Counted from the first letter of the stretch, positions 1 to 11,585 are shown. The stretch: 64,000 nucleotides of DNA from Orientallactaga sibirica (GCA_036365145.1 JAEOAD010000982.1:8892001-8956000), one strand, 5' to 3'. Translations and numbers: made by a program. Notes: generated by a model not told the origin, from the letters alone.

Positions 1-1120
1 TTCCTCAAAATAATGGCAATGGAAATGGCTGTGAAAAACATTTAGACCCTTGTCATAAAAATGCAAACAGCCTTCCTGCTATAGGGAAAAGCTAAATAAA
101 CTCTATTGCAGCTGTATTAAGTAGAAACAGATTTGAAAATCGCTTGCTTTTTTTTTTTTTCCTGAGACACTTATTTATAGCAGGTTGGGCAAAGGCTGCC
201 ACTATCTTTTGTGACTCCGGAAGAGTGTTTTCCAGATGGTCCTTGCTGGTTTTCTCTTTATTAAGCGTAGCTGAACACAGCCTCACTTGGAAAGGCTCAT
301 AGGAACTGGTGTTATTTTTTTTTTCAGATTATAGAAACTATTGATTGGCTAACAAATCAATGGATAGGAATGGATTAAGCCTGTGCTGATGAATTTCTTT
401 TTGCATAAGTAAAAGAAATTCTAAGGAAAGCTCAAAGTGGGGTGGTACTTTTGACTTTGCATAGTAAAGCTTTGAAAACCGTACAGGGCTACATTTCTTA
501 TTAATTTACCTTTAATTTTTTTCAAAAATAATGCTCTCCTCATTGCTAAAACTAGCAATGTTACTGTTTCCTTTCCAACATCTAAACAATGTCCAGATAC
601 ATTTCATATTGAGCAATTAGCTCTGGCTGCAATTTCCTTTTACAAAAAAAAAAATCAAAAACCCTTTAGACTGAATAGGAAATTATTGAATGTGAAAATA
701 TGATTGTAAGACCATTTGTTGGAATATCCTTTGTGGCATATCACTTGAATTTTAAGAAGGTTGGAAAAAGGAGGATTCTGCTCTGTCTTTCCACATTCAG
801 GAACCTTCAGCTTCATGTGTGCTCTTTGGAGCTGGGTAGCCAGATTTGAGATCATCAGTGCTGAAGCTTATAGCCCAAACTATGTGGGAGAGAACCATTT
901 CGGAATGTCACAAAAACATGTAGTCCCCTTGAGCTAGGCTTGCAGAGCACTGTCTACACGGAATAAGATTTTGGCCCGTTCATAGCTAAATGGAAGAAAA
1001 GTACAAAGACAGTGAACTTATGGTTTTCAAAAGCTAAGCCTTTGGGTTTGAGGAGATCGCTTAGTCATTGAGTGCTTAATGTGCAAGCATGGACACCAAT
1101 TTCAATGGCTAGAACCCATG
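1..1120. other. Single-copy AT-rich non-coding DNA
   Basis: No repeat, exon or RNA gene was recognised. The stretch is AT-rich with several T and A runs. Part of 300-430 is rich in ATTGG/ATCAAT-like motifs. Short open frames here have no family resemblance. Confidence 0.6.
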
Positions 1121-1361
1121 TCAAATGTCCAGGCATGATGCTGGGGTGCCTGTAATCCCAGCATTGAGAAGACAGACAGAAGGATCCCTGGGGACCACTG
1201 GCCAGTCGATTTGGCCTAATTGGTGAACTGCAGGCCAATGAGAGACATTAGCTCCAAAAATGCTTGGTGGCTTTCCCGAGAAATGACGACCAGATTGTGC
1301 TGTGGCCTCCACATGCGTGCAAACACATGTGCATGCACACCTAAACACGTGCGCATGTGCG

Positions 1362-1395
<34 letters not shown>

Positions 1396-1396
1396 T
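1121..1396 (+). repeat. B4-type SINE ending in (CG)n(CA)n
   Basis: Contains the B1-like core (tgtaatcccagcattg), then the B4-specific segment with 'ggtgaactgcaggccaatgag' wording and 'tggcctccacatgcgtgc', followed by an alternating CG then CA tract at 1359-1396. This is the classic B4 arrangement in rodents, diverged from consensus. Confidence 0.75.
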
Positions 1397-1702
1397 TCAC
1401 ACACATGCCAGACATTTTCCATTTGACAGAACTTCCCCTTATTCTAAAGGGGTGCTATCCTCTTGATGTTTAAGTCTTTCTTTTTATGATGGAGAAAGAT
1501 AACAAATGACATTTGTATTTTAGTATCTTTTTTTTTAACAAAGTCAAAAGTTGTCCAACTCTTGTTACCCTCCATTGAAAACAAAAGTTACTTATTCGTT
1601 CATAACATTAAGATCTCTGGGATTCCTCAAGGGGATCTGTGTAAATCAAAAATAATTTTTGTTAAGGTTTCTAAACCAGAAAAAAAAAAAAAAAACAACT
1701 GT

Positions 1703-1937
1703 GGGGCTGGAGAGATGACTTAGCGGTTAAACGCTTGCCTATGAAACCTAAGGACCCCGGTTCGAGGCTCAATTCCCCAGGACCCACGTAAGCCAGATGC
1801 ACAAGGGGGCCACACACATCTGGAGTTCATTTGCAGTGGCTGGAGGCCCTGGCATGCCCATTCCTCTCTCTCTCTCTCTGCCTCTTTCTCTCTCAGTCTG
1901 TCACTCTCAAATAAATAAATAAAAATAATAAAAAAAC
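1703..1937 (+). repeat. tRNA-derived SINE, near full length
   Basis: Begins ggggctggagagatgactta, with a B-box-like gttcgaggctc, then the 'gccagatgcacaag' and 'gcagtggctggaggccctgg' body segments, a CT-rich stretch, and an (AAATAA)n tail. It serves as a reference copy for the dominant SINE of this window. Confidence 0.9.
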
Positions 1938-2119
1938 TGTGAACAAGGGTCACAAGACTGTTGCTGAATGTCCCTGACCCGACTCTTCTGGTCCTGCCCT
2001 ATAGAGAGATGGATCTTCCCAAAGCCTATGTGAAGGATAGGGTTGCTTCTTCAGAGGAGTTTGAGGGCCAAATTGCCTCAGTCACCCACTGACATCTAAG
2101 CATGCAGCCTGCATCCTTT

Positions 2120-2450
2120 CTCCTTGGCTTCTAATATCAACACTGCTACCAAGTCTCACAAGCTTGAACCCCCTTTATCTTCTCCGCAGCCCTGCCAACC
2201 ACTGCCGTGAATACAGGCCTCAAACCCACCATAGCCCTTACCTTGCTCCAGTCTCCTCCCTGCTCTGTCTGATTTGTACTGTTGCTCCCTAACTGTTCCA
2301 AGGGCTTTGTTCATCTCCCTCATGCAAAAGCACTTTGCTGATCTCATCATCCTAGCTGAAAAACATTCAGTGACTCCCTATTTCCTGACGAGTTCAAATA
2401 AAACCCCACAATGACACATTCACTGAAGGCCTACACTGGTCTTCAGTAGG
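2120..2450 (-). repeat. L2 LINE 3' fragment, reversed
   Basis: The wording around 2365-2450 (agtgactccctatttcctga, then ataaaaccccacaatg, then aaggcctacac) matches the antisense of an L2 3' region. It is old and heavily diverged, with approximate limits. Confidence 0.5.
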
Positions 2451-2650
2451 GTCTCATGACAGGCTCACTGCAGATTGTACAAGCGCTCTGGGCTGGGTTA
2501 TGTTTGGCATGTATATGTGTGTAGGTATCATGAGGTGGGGTGGAGAGGATTAGCAAGAAGGTTCTAAGTCTTCTTGGGGCCTTTCCTGTATGACAAAACT
2601 AAAGCCTGAAGTACTGTGACTAGGCGTTGTGGAATGGACTTTATGACTTA

Positions 2651-2750
2651 AGCCGGGCGTTGGTGCACTTTAGTCCCAGCATTAGTGACAGAAGGGGATC
2701 AAAGAGCCACCCTGAGACTTTATAATTCCAGGTCAGCCTGCTTTCTGGGC

Positions 2751-2778
<28 letters not shown>
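2651..2778 (+). repeat. B1 SINE, diverged, with long poly(A)
   Basis: Starts agccgggcgttggtgcactt, retains 'ccaccctgagac' and 'attccaggtcagcctg', and ends in an A run from 2751. Part of the middle is missing compared with intact B1 copies in the window. Confidence 0.8.
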
Positions 2779-2781
<3 letters not shown>

Positions 2782-2810
2782 CTTTCTGGGCTTAAGAATT
2801 GTAGCCTGGA

Positions 2811-3020
2811 CCAGTGAGATGGCTTAGTGATTAAAGGCACTTGCTCCACAAACCTGCCAACTGGTGTTAAGATCCCCAGTACCAAGCCGGGTGTGGTGGC
2901 GCACGCCTTTAATCCCAGCACTTGGGAGGCAGAGGTAGGAGGATCGGCAGGAGTTCAAGGCCACCCGAGACTACATAGTGAATTCCAGGTCGGCCTGGGC
3001 CAGAGTGAGACCCTACCTCG

Positions 3021-3051
<31 letters not shown>

Positions 3052-3325
3052 AAGATCCCAGTACCTACGTAAAGCTAGATGCAAAGTGGAGCACATCTTT
3101 AATCCCAACATGTCTATGGGAGTAGGAATTCCAATCCAGAGACTCTCGAAGCTCGCAGGCCAGCAAGCCTGACCTTCCCCGTGGCAAACAAGAAGAGATA
3201 CTCTGTCTCAAACAGAGTGGAAGAAGAGGACCTACACCCTGAGGCTGTCCTCAGATCTGCACACATGCACTGTGGCATGCTGATGCCCATACACACATTA
3301 TTCACACGTGTGCATATACATACAT
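2811..3325 (+). repeat. B4-type SINE interrupted by a nested B1
   Basis: An ID-like head (gaccagtgagatggcttagt) lies at 2811-2883. The body resumes at 3054 with 'acatctttaatcccaaca' and ends in CA/ATAC-rich sequence. The two halves are separated by a younger B1, so the B4 is the older insertion. Confidence 0.7.
2884..3053 (+). repeat. B1 SINE nested in B4, with target-site duplication
   Basis: Intact B1 (aagccgggtgtggtggcgca to gagaccctacctcg plus about 30 A). It is flanked by matching copies of gatccc(c)agtacc at 2871-2883 and 3054-3065, the duplication expected from L1-driven insertion. Confidence 0.92.
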
Positions 3326-3607
3326 ACATGCACTGAATATCATTACTGCAAATCTCACTGCTTGAATCAGGATGCTACCTTTCAGGCTGCCAGCGAGAAG
3401 TGGGAAGGGCTTCAGAATACCATTCACTGTTGTCTTGTCCAAACAGTCCTTCCAACACAAGTTCTGAAATTTGCAATTAAAGCATAGTGGTTAGAGCTCA
3501 TCTTAGCCGGGCTAGACTGTCCATTTCCTTAAGATATCTATCCCTCCAGTGACTTGAAAATAAAAATCATAGGGCCAGAAATGTTCCCTCTTCTTTTTTT
3601 GTTTATC

Positions 3608-3629
3608 ATTTGTTTATTTATTTGAGAGC

Positions 3630-3664
<35 letters not shown>

Positions 3665-3808
3665 GATGCGCCAGGCCTCCAGCCACTGCAAACAAACTCC
3701 AGATACATGCGCCACCTTGTGCATCTGGCTTAAGTGGGTCCTGGGGAATCGAGCCTCGAAATGGGTCTTTAGGTTTCACAGGCAAGTGCTAAGCCATCTC
3801 TCCAGCCC
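3608..3808 (-). repeat. tRNA-derived SINE, reversed
   Basis: Reads (TTTA)n, a long (GA)n, 'ggcctccagccactgcaaac', 'tggggaatcgagcct', 'taagccatctctccagcccc', the exact reverse of the family order. The GA tract at 3631-3660 is a pure microsatellite derived from its tail. Confidence 0.9.
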
Positions 3809-3839
3809 CTTCCTTCTTCTTTATAAAGCTCTTGCTATG

Positions 3840-4000
3840 GATTGGACAATTGTACCAGGCGATTTCTATGTATTATTCATTTCCATTTGGTGGATTTTTA
3901 AGCTCCATTTCACAGAGGAGGACTCAGTTTTCAGAGAGGGTCAGTGCTTTGCATATGATCACACAATGCCAAGGCAGTAGAATCCAGACCTCATGCAGCC
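3840..4000 (-). repeat. MIR SINE fragment, reversed
   Basis: Contains 'ccatttcacagaggaggactcag' wording, cut by several mismatches, followed by 'gatcacacaatgccaaggcagtagaatccaga', the antisense core-to-head order of MIR. Old and diverged. Confidence 0.6.
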
Positions 4001-4139
4001 TGATTCAGTAGAACTTGCTTCAGTGATGACAATATCCTGCACTGTCCATTCTAGTAGCTGTTACCTGTAAGTGACTATTGAGCACTAGGAATGTGCTAAG
4101 CATGGCTGGGGCCTGAAGTTTTAATGCTGCTCATTTTAT

Positions 4140-4410
4140 TTTTTATTATTATTATTTTTTTTTTGGAGAGAGACACAGAGAGAGAGAGGGAGGGAGAGGA
4201 ACACAGAGATGGGCGCACCAGCAGTGTCTCAGCTGCTGCGAACGAAATCCAGATGTGTGCGCCCCCTTGTGGGCAAGTGCGGCATTGCGCCCTTGCGTCA
4301 CTGCATCTGGCTAAACGTGGGACCTGGAGATTGGAACCGCTGGAGATTGGAACCAGCGTTCTTAGGCTTAGGAGGCAGGCGCCTTAACCCCTAAGCCCTC
4401 TCTCCAGCCC
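4140..4410 (-). repeat. tRNA-derived SINE, long subtype, reversed, with 16-bp TSD
   Basis: Flanked by identical 16-base copies of aatgctgctcatttta at 4124-4139 and 4411-4426. It differs from the common type in having an extra block (gtgcggcattgcgcccttgc) and a doubled 'gagattggaacc' unit at about 4325-4356. Perfect TSDs indicate a recent insertion. Confidence 0.93.
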
Positions 4411-4426
4411 AATGCTGCTCATTTTA

Positions 4427-5152
4427 AACTTGACTCACCCCATGGAACTAGTAGCAGCTTGCAGGACCGCACACGACTACAGTGTGCTTGTTCCATGGCC
4501 CATTTGCCCCTCTGCTCTTGGCTTTTATGCATGGCTCTCTTCCTCCCTCCCAATCCAGTACAGCTTACCCTTTTCTGGGAGGCACAGAGCCCAGTGGTGC
4601 TGAAGTTATAATGCGCATTCGAATGCCCATTTCCTTCCTGCTGCTGTTGCAGGTAGCCAACCCTCTTCCAGTTCCACCTTTGATTGGATGGCAGTCAGGT
4701 TTGGTGACTCCCTTGGCAACTGTTCCAGAAAGCGTTAGTTTTACTGTGTAGCAATTTGGGAGGGAATGGAGAGCCAGATGCAGAGTGGAGGAAGTGGCAT
4801 GGTCTCTAGGAACGGCCTGAGCTCCCTGATGAGTCATGGAAAGCCCTTGTAGAGAAGCCCATTTGCTGCCCCATGTGCGGCTGCCTGTGATCTAATGGGG
4901 ACAGAGAAGATAACTAGGAGAGAAGGCCAGGGATGCCGATAATGAAGCTGGGTTCTCCTTCATCCCTCATTTCCTCCCTCTCATTATAGTCTATCCATTT
5001 TGGAGACACAAAGATAGCTTCCCTGGGGCAGGACTGAGTCTGGAAGGACTGGGAAAGGTCCTTGCAAAGTGGGTGTGGTCTGTGTTGACTCTTGTTCTGG
5101 ATTTGAATGATATTGAGGTTTCTCTTCTATATAAAAAAAATACAGGTGGAGG
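4427..5152. other. Single-copy non-coding DNA
   Basis: No repeat family or exon was recognised. It has several modest open frames on both strands without family resemblance. Confidence 0.5.
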
Positions 5153-5300
5153 GCTGGAGTCATGGCTTAACTGTTAAGGTGCTTGCCTACAAAGCCAAAG
5201 GACCCACGTTCAATTCCCCAGGACCCATGGAAGCCAGATGCACATGCATTGGAGTTTGTTTTCAGGGTCTGGATGCCCTGGCATTCTCTCTCTCTCTCAA
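5153..5300 (+). repeat. tRNA-derived SINE, shortened copy
   Basis: Head agggctggagtcatggctta and body 'caattccccaggacccatgg' are present; the CT tail is short and ends in caaataaatt. It serves as the landing site of the following B1. Confidence 0.85.
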
Positions 5301-5311
5301 ATAAATTAGTG

Positions 5312-5482
5312 GTTTTTTTTTTTTTTTTTTTTTTTTTTTGGTTTTTCGAGGCAGGGTCTCACTCTGGTCCAGACTGACCTGGAATTAACTATGTAGTCTC
5401 AGGGTGGCCTCGAACTCTCGGCGATCCTCCTACCTCTGCCTCCCGAGTGCTAGGATTAAAGGCGTGCGCCACCACGCCCGGC
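5312..5482 (-). repeat. B1 SINE, reversed, inserted at the tail of the preceding SINE
   Basis: Poly(T) leads into ggtttttcgaggcagggtct and ends at ccaccacgcccggc. 'ataaattagt' occurs on both sides (around 5301-5310 and 5483-5493), the target duplication within the SINE tail. Confidence 0.9.
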
Positions 5483-5493
5483 TATAAATTAGT

Positions 5494-7626
5494 TTTTTTA
5501 AAAACGTTCAAAAAATACAGGTAGAAAGAAGTAGCCACAATTTCTCATAAAAGTAGCAGCTAAGTTGTTTTTCTTATGAATGCTTATTTCGAAAGAGGAC
5601 AGCAATGTAAAATCATCTTTTTATCTTAGCATTAACAATTTGTTTCTCTCCGAATAACTATGCTCCACCCCCCTCAGTTTTGGTTTGGTTTTGAGAGCAG
5701 AAATTAGGTGTCTTTTTTTTTTTTTTTTTGTTACTTGGCCTCATGTCAACATGCATTTTCTTGAGCCAGAGAGCACTTCTCAAAGCTCTTTTTATTCACA
5801 ATCTCAGACAATCCAGCTCTCCTTGGCTCCTGACAGTACACCCATTGCACTTATATGGACAATATGTGGAATAAGAAGCGTTTATATTTCTGAAAGCAAG
5901 TCTTCAAAGACCTCATTTCTAGAGGTCTGTCCTCATTAATTGGCAGAAAAAATGTGAAAAAATCTATGTGCTTTGAATACTTCCTACCATTTAAGTCTGA
6001 GCCAACCACCCATGACTGAGCTGGGGAAATACAGCGACACCTGCAGGTCGCAGAGCTTAGTCCTCTCACCATTGCCACCATCACTACCAGCTCTGAGTCC
6101 TCTTTCCTCTAGTAAGCTGCATGTACTCGCAGCTCCTCGAAGATTTGCAGTAAAAAGCTCTTCATCCCTATTGGATGCTTCTGCAGTTGCCTCAAATGTA
6201 CTACTTGCCCCTTTCCCCATTCCTTTTGTCCTGCCCTTCATTTCTTTTTACCACTCGTGAGGTTGGGGATGTCTGTCCATCCTCTACATCCAAGATGGAG
6301 TTAAAACTCCGGACAGGGAGTTTAACCAGTGCTCCCTCTTCAACCACACAGTACTTGTTGGATACAGCTATCGTCATCTGGGCGTAGGTTCTGAGCCATA
6401 CACAGAAAAGGCAGGCAGGTCCACATCATAATCAGTCATGTCAGCCCTGAGCAAGGTTTTAGACTTCATCGAGAGCAACGTCAAGGAGGCCAGTGACCCG
6501 ATGTAACTTAGACAATGGATCTTTTGCACAGTGGGGAATGAAGTGGGGTGGAGGCTGGGGAAGGTTGAGGAAGGGAAAACAAATGGGCCCTATGGCATTC
6601 ATCCATGGAAAGCGACAAGAATAGGTGGGAGCCAAGTCATGATCGTGGACGGGGAGGAAAGGAACTGGATCCAGAAAGGATTTAAGCGGCTGACTCTGTA
6701 CAACACAGGGATGGCTGGGAGTGAAATACAGCACACTGGTCTTATAGACCCCTTGGTTGGCCAGGAAATTTGGAAGAAGGGGTACCTGTGACCCACCTTC
6801 ACTTTGCAGTCAGGGATGGTGGAAGCCTAGGCGAGCAGGCGGAAAATCTTCGAGTTAGTCATGTCATCCACGGAGTCCCCAGTTCTAAAGAAAACATGAT
6901 CTTAAAAACTACTCTAGGGAAACAGCCCACAGTGGATAGACAGAGCCATAACCAGGAGCACCTCCCCTCAGTAGCTACACTTTATAAATACATACACTTT
7001 CAGTAGGTCAGACTCTAACACTGGGGATGTGTGTGATCCTGCTGGTTCGGGCTTTGACCAGACCCAGTCGGAAGGAGGGGTTTGGCTGGTGGCCTGCCAT
7101 GAGCATGACTGGCCATCTGTCCTGTTTTGCCTTGGATTGAGAAGGGCTCCTAGGATATGAGACTTTCCTTTTCAAAACACAGACAGTCCAGGGCAAATCG
7201 GGATGGGTCGGTCACCCCCACTGCCAAGTGAAGCATTGCCACATGGACAGCTGAACTGGGTGGGGCCCAAGGAATGGAGACAGTTCAGCCTGAAGATTTG
7301 GCACGAAGATGCTGCCACAAAACAGAAAGGGAGCCTGGGAATAGAAAAGGGAAGAACATATCTCCAGCCCTTTCACATAGCTTCTCTGCTTTCAGAAGAA
7401 ATGCTTCTTTTGAAATAGCACGAGAACTGCATTCTATTGCCCCAGAAACTAGATTGTGTGTTATCCCACCTTTCTGGGATACAATAAGTACATTTAAGGT
7501 GAATTTCAGATGAGTGAACATATCGTTTGGTTCTGCTAGAATCTGGGACTTGTAAATCTTAAAGGACATGGGAATATTCTTAACTGTATGAAAAAAGGCA
7601 GTTTTCTTACTGTGTGTATTTCTACA
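5494..7626. other. Single-copy non-coding DNA
   Basis: Over 2 kb without a repeat that I can name. It is moderately GC-rich between 6270 and 7330 and holds many small open frames on both strands, none with recognisable domains. Confidence 0.5.
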
Positions 7627-7950
7627 TGTGGTCGTTTGAACACATGACCCCATAGACTCCGGCACGCCACTGTGGTCTTGGATTGAAGTGCAGCCCTAAC
7701 ATGTGTTGGGGGGCGGACCTTCAGTCTAGCCCTACTAGGTGTGTTGGGAACAGTGTGAGCTCTGGCAGTTCGTGCTTGCTGGTGTTGGTGTTCGCTTGCT
7801 GCTCTTGTTTTCTCTGCTTGGATCTAGGGAAGAGAGCAGCTTCGCCTGCCATTAAGGGCATTTCCCCTGGATTTGTAAGCTGAACTAAACCCCTTCCTCC
7901 CACAAGCTGTGTCTGGTTGGATGCTTGTTCCAGTAATGGCACTCCATCTG
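7627..7950 (+). repeat. MaLR-like solo LTR
   Basis: Opens tgtggtcgtttgaacacatg and ends in the family's 3' wording: ccattaagggcatttcccct, ggatttgtaagctgaa, then a block like the LTR at 24600 (ccttcctcccacaagctgtg). The polyadenylation motif is degraded (ctaaac). The right edge is uncertain. Confidence 0.65.
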
Positions 7951-8449
7951 GGAAGTTACATTTAGAAAACACTTATTTTTGTAGGATCAGCCAAAAGCAG
8001 TGTCACTGGTCACAGTACTGACCACTCAGATGTGTATATCCATTGTGACTGTAGCCCTCCATTATTCCTAACTCGTTTGAAAATAAATTGCAATTTCTAA
8101 ATCTTCCAAAGCTTCCCTTCCCTACCCCACCCCCATCACAACTATCTCTTACAAAATTAACTTCGGTAAATAAACACACAAAATGTTGTAAATGGCAGCC
8201 ACAGAGGAGTGCTTTTAAATAGGAAGCAAATGAAAGGGATTTTTTTTCCCTTTGAGGACTGGTACAAGCCTTCAGCTACATTCAAAATACCGACCAAAAG
8301 AAAAAAGAAAAAAAATACTGGAAGAAAGGACTTTGAATGTTTTCACCATAAAGATAATTGTTTGAAAAGACAGGTATGCTTACCTAAATTTGAATGTTTC
8401 AAAATGTGCTCATGCATTCAAACATCACATAGTACCCCATGCAGAAGTA

Positions 8450-10200
8450 GGATTCTTTTTTATTTTTTATTGACAACTTCTATACTTACAGACAATAAAC
8501 CATATTTCCCTCCCCTCCCCCATTCCCCTTCAGAACTCCACTCTCCATCCTATCCCCTCCCTCTCTCCATTAGTCTCTCTTTTAATTTGATGTCACCATC
8601 TTTTTCTTCTATTATGAGGGTCTTGCGAAGGTATTGCTAGGCACTGCGAGGTCATGGATATCGAGGCCAATTTCTGTCTGGGCAGTTGCATTGTAAGGAG
8701 TCATACCCTTCCTTCGGCTCTTCCATTCTATCCACCCCCTCTTCAGCAATGGGCCCTGAGCCTTGGAGGGTGTGACAGAGATGTTTCAGTGCTGGGCACT
8801 CCTCCATCCCTTCTTCTCAGTGCTATGTTACCTTTTGGGTCATCCCAGTGGTCATCGCCATCTGAAAAGAGAAGCTTCTCTAACCAGAAGTGAGAGTAGC
8901 ATTAACATGTGAATGTGAATGTTAAGTGTAGTGCTTTCAGGGCAGCTTGGTGGGAATAATATATACGTTTAAAGCCGGGCGTGGTGGCGCACACCTTTAA
9001 TCCCAGCACTCGGGAGGCAGAGGTAGGAGGATCTCCGAGAGTTCGAGGCCACCCTGAGACTACAGAGTGAATTCCAGGTCAGCCTGAGCCAGAGTGAGAC
9101 CCTACCTCGAAAAACCAAAAAAAAAAAAAAATGTGTATATATACATATATATATACACACACACATTTAGCCAGATAAGAGCAGGCTTTATACCCCTAAG
9201 GCTCATGATCTCCCCTGCCATAGACTTTTGATTAGTTTTTTCAGTACCAGGCATGTATTCTCTCCCCTAGAGAGGGACTTCAGTCCAATTAGGGAGCAAT
9301 TAGTTTCCCCAAGAGCAGACATACCACTGTTGCACCCGTTCGGTCATTGGGCCTGTATGGCCAAACTTGAGGTTTCCAGTGTCCGCTGTTTTCACTGATG
9401 ACTTCTGTCTCCCATACGCTGCATGCAGTGCAGCTTTTTCCAGCTTTCAGTTGGCTGGTCTACAGGGAGAAGGTTTTCTGCTCCGCACCAGCTTGCTTTC
9501 TCAGTGACCTTGCCGCTCAAGCAAGTGAAGTCGTCAGCAATAGGGTCTTACCATCTGTTTCTCAAGGGAAACCAAGGGCTTTGGCAATAGCCTGTAATGT
9601 TTTGGAGGCTTCCAGGACCTCCTTGGCCAACAACTCACTGGAAGGTATCCCATCCCAGGCACTGAAAATTTCCTAGTAACACATAAGTATAATTCTTATG
9701 TATCAGTTAAATATTAGAAAAAGGAAAGAAAATGCATCAAAGAGAGGTGGCACGCTCATCTTAGAACATCAATTCATTCTCGATCTGGCATCTGAGCCCT
9801 CCACAGTAGGAGTAAATGGGGCAGGCAGTCTAGGAGCAATTCAGTTCAGAGAAACAAGAGAAAGAAGAAAATACAAAAAGTGAGAAAGGCAAGAATGAGA
9901 TCCCTCTGTCCACGTGGCTCAGATAGTGAAGTTGTGACAAAGACCCCCCAGTGGGACTTGAAACTTTGAAAGACGCTTTTCTTTAGGGCACTGCCCTGTC
10001 CTAACACAAGCCTGTTGGTGACAATGAGCTTTGTCATTTATCCATTACCCTCCTATGTTATCATATGAAGAAGCAATATTAGTCAGAGCAAAATTGTCTG
10101 TGGTATATTCTTTCCTAAGCATAAATGACATGGTGAGTGAAAGTTTAAATAATAGTATGAGCATTTTTAAAAGGTTTTTTAGTTTCACATGTACCTTAAA
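8450..10200 (-). repeat. L1 3' end, reversed, interrupted by B1
   Basis: Starts with a T-rich stretch (the reversed A tail) and continues through sequence I recall as a high-copy L1 3' region in this rodent lineage, such as the 'catctgaaaagagaagcttc' and 'gttggctggtctacagggag' segments. The B1 at 8974 splits it and the same repeat resumes at about 9166. The far 5' limit is not clear. Confidence 0.6.
8974..9131 (+). repeat. B1 SINE nested in L1
   Basis: Intact B1 from gccgggcgtggtggcgcaca to gaccctacctcgaaaaacc plus an A run, followed by a TA-rich microsatellite at 9132-9156. Confidence 0.92.
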
Positions 10201-10207
10201 GGGTTCA

Positions 10208-10210
<3 letters not shown>

Positions 10211-10247
<37 letters not shown>

Positions 10248-10391
10248 GTTTTTAGAGGTAGGGTCTCACTCTATCCCAGGCTGACCTGGAGTTCACTCTG
10301 TATTCTCAGGGTGGCCTCAAACTCATGGCGAGCCTCCTACTTCTGCCTTCCAAGTGTTGGGATTAAAGGTGTGCACCACCACGCCTGGCCA
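10211..10391 (-). repeat. B1 SINE, reversed, long poly(T)
   Basis: About 37 T bases, then ggtttttagaggtagggtct through to ccaccacgcctggc. The sequence cagcc(c)tttt borders both sides, a short target duplication. Confidence 0.9.
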
Positions 10392-10696
10392 GCCCTTTTA
10401 GTAGTGGGGAAACAGCTTGCTCCGAGTAATGACTTTAAAAACCTAAAATGAATCCATCCAGGATTTTTATTCTCATAGTTTTATATTATCAATATACACA
10501 CAGAAAAGTGCACGTATTATTAAGCAAACTGCTTGAAGAGTGTCTACAAACAGCACAGCATCACAATGGAGACAAGGACCACAGTAGCCTCCGGAATTCT
10601 CTAGTATCATCTCCATCACCCTCGCCAATAGTAGTCATTGTCCAACAGCCTAGCTGTGTCTCACAAAAGAAGTCTTTTCTTGTATCTGGTTTGCTT

Positions 10697-10842
10697 TTCT
10701 GAAATAAGGTTTTACACTATAACCTGGGCTAGCCTGGAACTTACGGTGTAGCCCAGACTAGCTTGAACTGCCTGATAATCCCGCCGCCTTAGTAGCATGC
10801 TTAGTGTTGGGATTATAGACAGGAGCCCCACCACGCCTGGTT
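10697..10842 (-). repeat. Old B1/proto-B1 SINE, reversed
   Basis: Diverged from the young B1 copies: 'aaataaggttttacactata', 'gtgttgggattatagacagg', 'ccaccacgcctgg'. No A tail or TSD was recognised. Confidence 0.7.
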
Positions 10843-10845
10843 GCG

Positions 10846-11585
10846 AATCTCAAATTAACGTTTGGGGCATGAATACCAAGGTGGAGTGGAGTCTTCTAAG
10901 AGACGGAGAGGGAGAAATTTTGCAATGGGCTATTTTCTGTGGCTGCTCTGCACCGAGACTATTGAACTGGAAGTTTTCAAGATGGGCTCTTGTTGGATTT
11001 GAGGGGACTGCTGTCTGCTACCTGGGATGGTGGCCGAGCTACAAGCCAGTCGATTGCTGTTGGCGGTCACCTCTCCCAAAGTCGGCTACCAAGCTTGGTT
11101 TATCTGCCTTATCAAAGCCTTTATCAGACCTTTCAAGGACATATGATTAGAAGCACTGAGGACCGGACAACAAAATGGCTGATGATGCCCCAAATGGCCT
11201 TTTTGAAAGCAAGGCCAGGCCAGGCCCAGTCGCTGAAACAGCCTATCTAATGTGGATGTTTTTCTCCAACTTCCAAATGAGATTATGATTGATTAATTTG
11301 GTGTCCTCACAGGTCTCGTCATATTTCTCGCTGTGCTGTCTGCCCCCTTTTCTTTTTGCGGCAGGAGGCAAACAGTACGGAGGCGGGAAGAAAGCGATGG
11401 AACATACATCGTAATGTGTCTGGAGCGGCATCAGAAAAGGACTTATTTGTTCTCCTGGGCTGTGGAGTGCGAGTGATTGAATGCTCGCCAAGCTGTCAGT
11501 TTTATGAAACAAATTCCCTAACCCCCTTGGCCCAGAGCTTTGCTCAGCCTGAGATGGAAAAGAAATAACTTTTAATAGAAAACTC
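10846..11585. promoter_or_regulatory. Repeat-free, CpG-retaining block; candidate conserved enhancer
   Basis: About 740 bp without any repeat I can recognise. It retains close to 20 CpG dinucleotides while neighbouring DNA has few. It carries clustered motif cores: cttatcaaagcc and tttatcag (GATA/TCF-like) at about 11105-11130, and tgattgattaattt (PBX/HOX-like) at about 11287. Open frames on both strands (70-117 codons) show no family resemblance and no codon pattern. Enhancer status is inference. Confidence 0.35.

Noticed and set aside
1121..1426. Cys/Val- and His/Thr-rich frames at CA/GT repeats (also near 22300, 33560, 37400, 38660)
   Set aside because: They are translations of dinucleotide microsatellites.
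1703..1780. tRNA-gene-like promoter sequence in SINE heads
   Set aside because: The A and B box-like segments belong to SINEs; no cloverleaf with an intact anticodon arm can be drawn.
6438..6506. Short frame starting MSALSKVLDFIESNVKEASD
   Set aside because: Looks protein-like, but it is only 22 codons, has an in-frame stop just upstream and no continuation in any frame.
8209..8640. 143-codon plus-strand frame
   Set aside because: It runs from unique DNA into the reversed L1 end, is low in complexity (Lys, Pro and Ser runs) and has no family resemblance.
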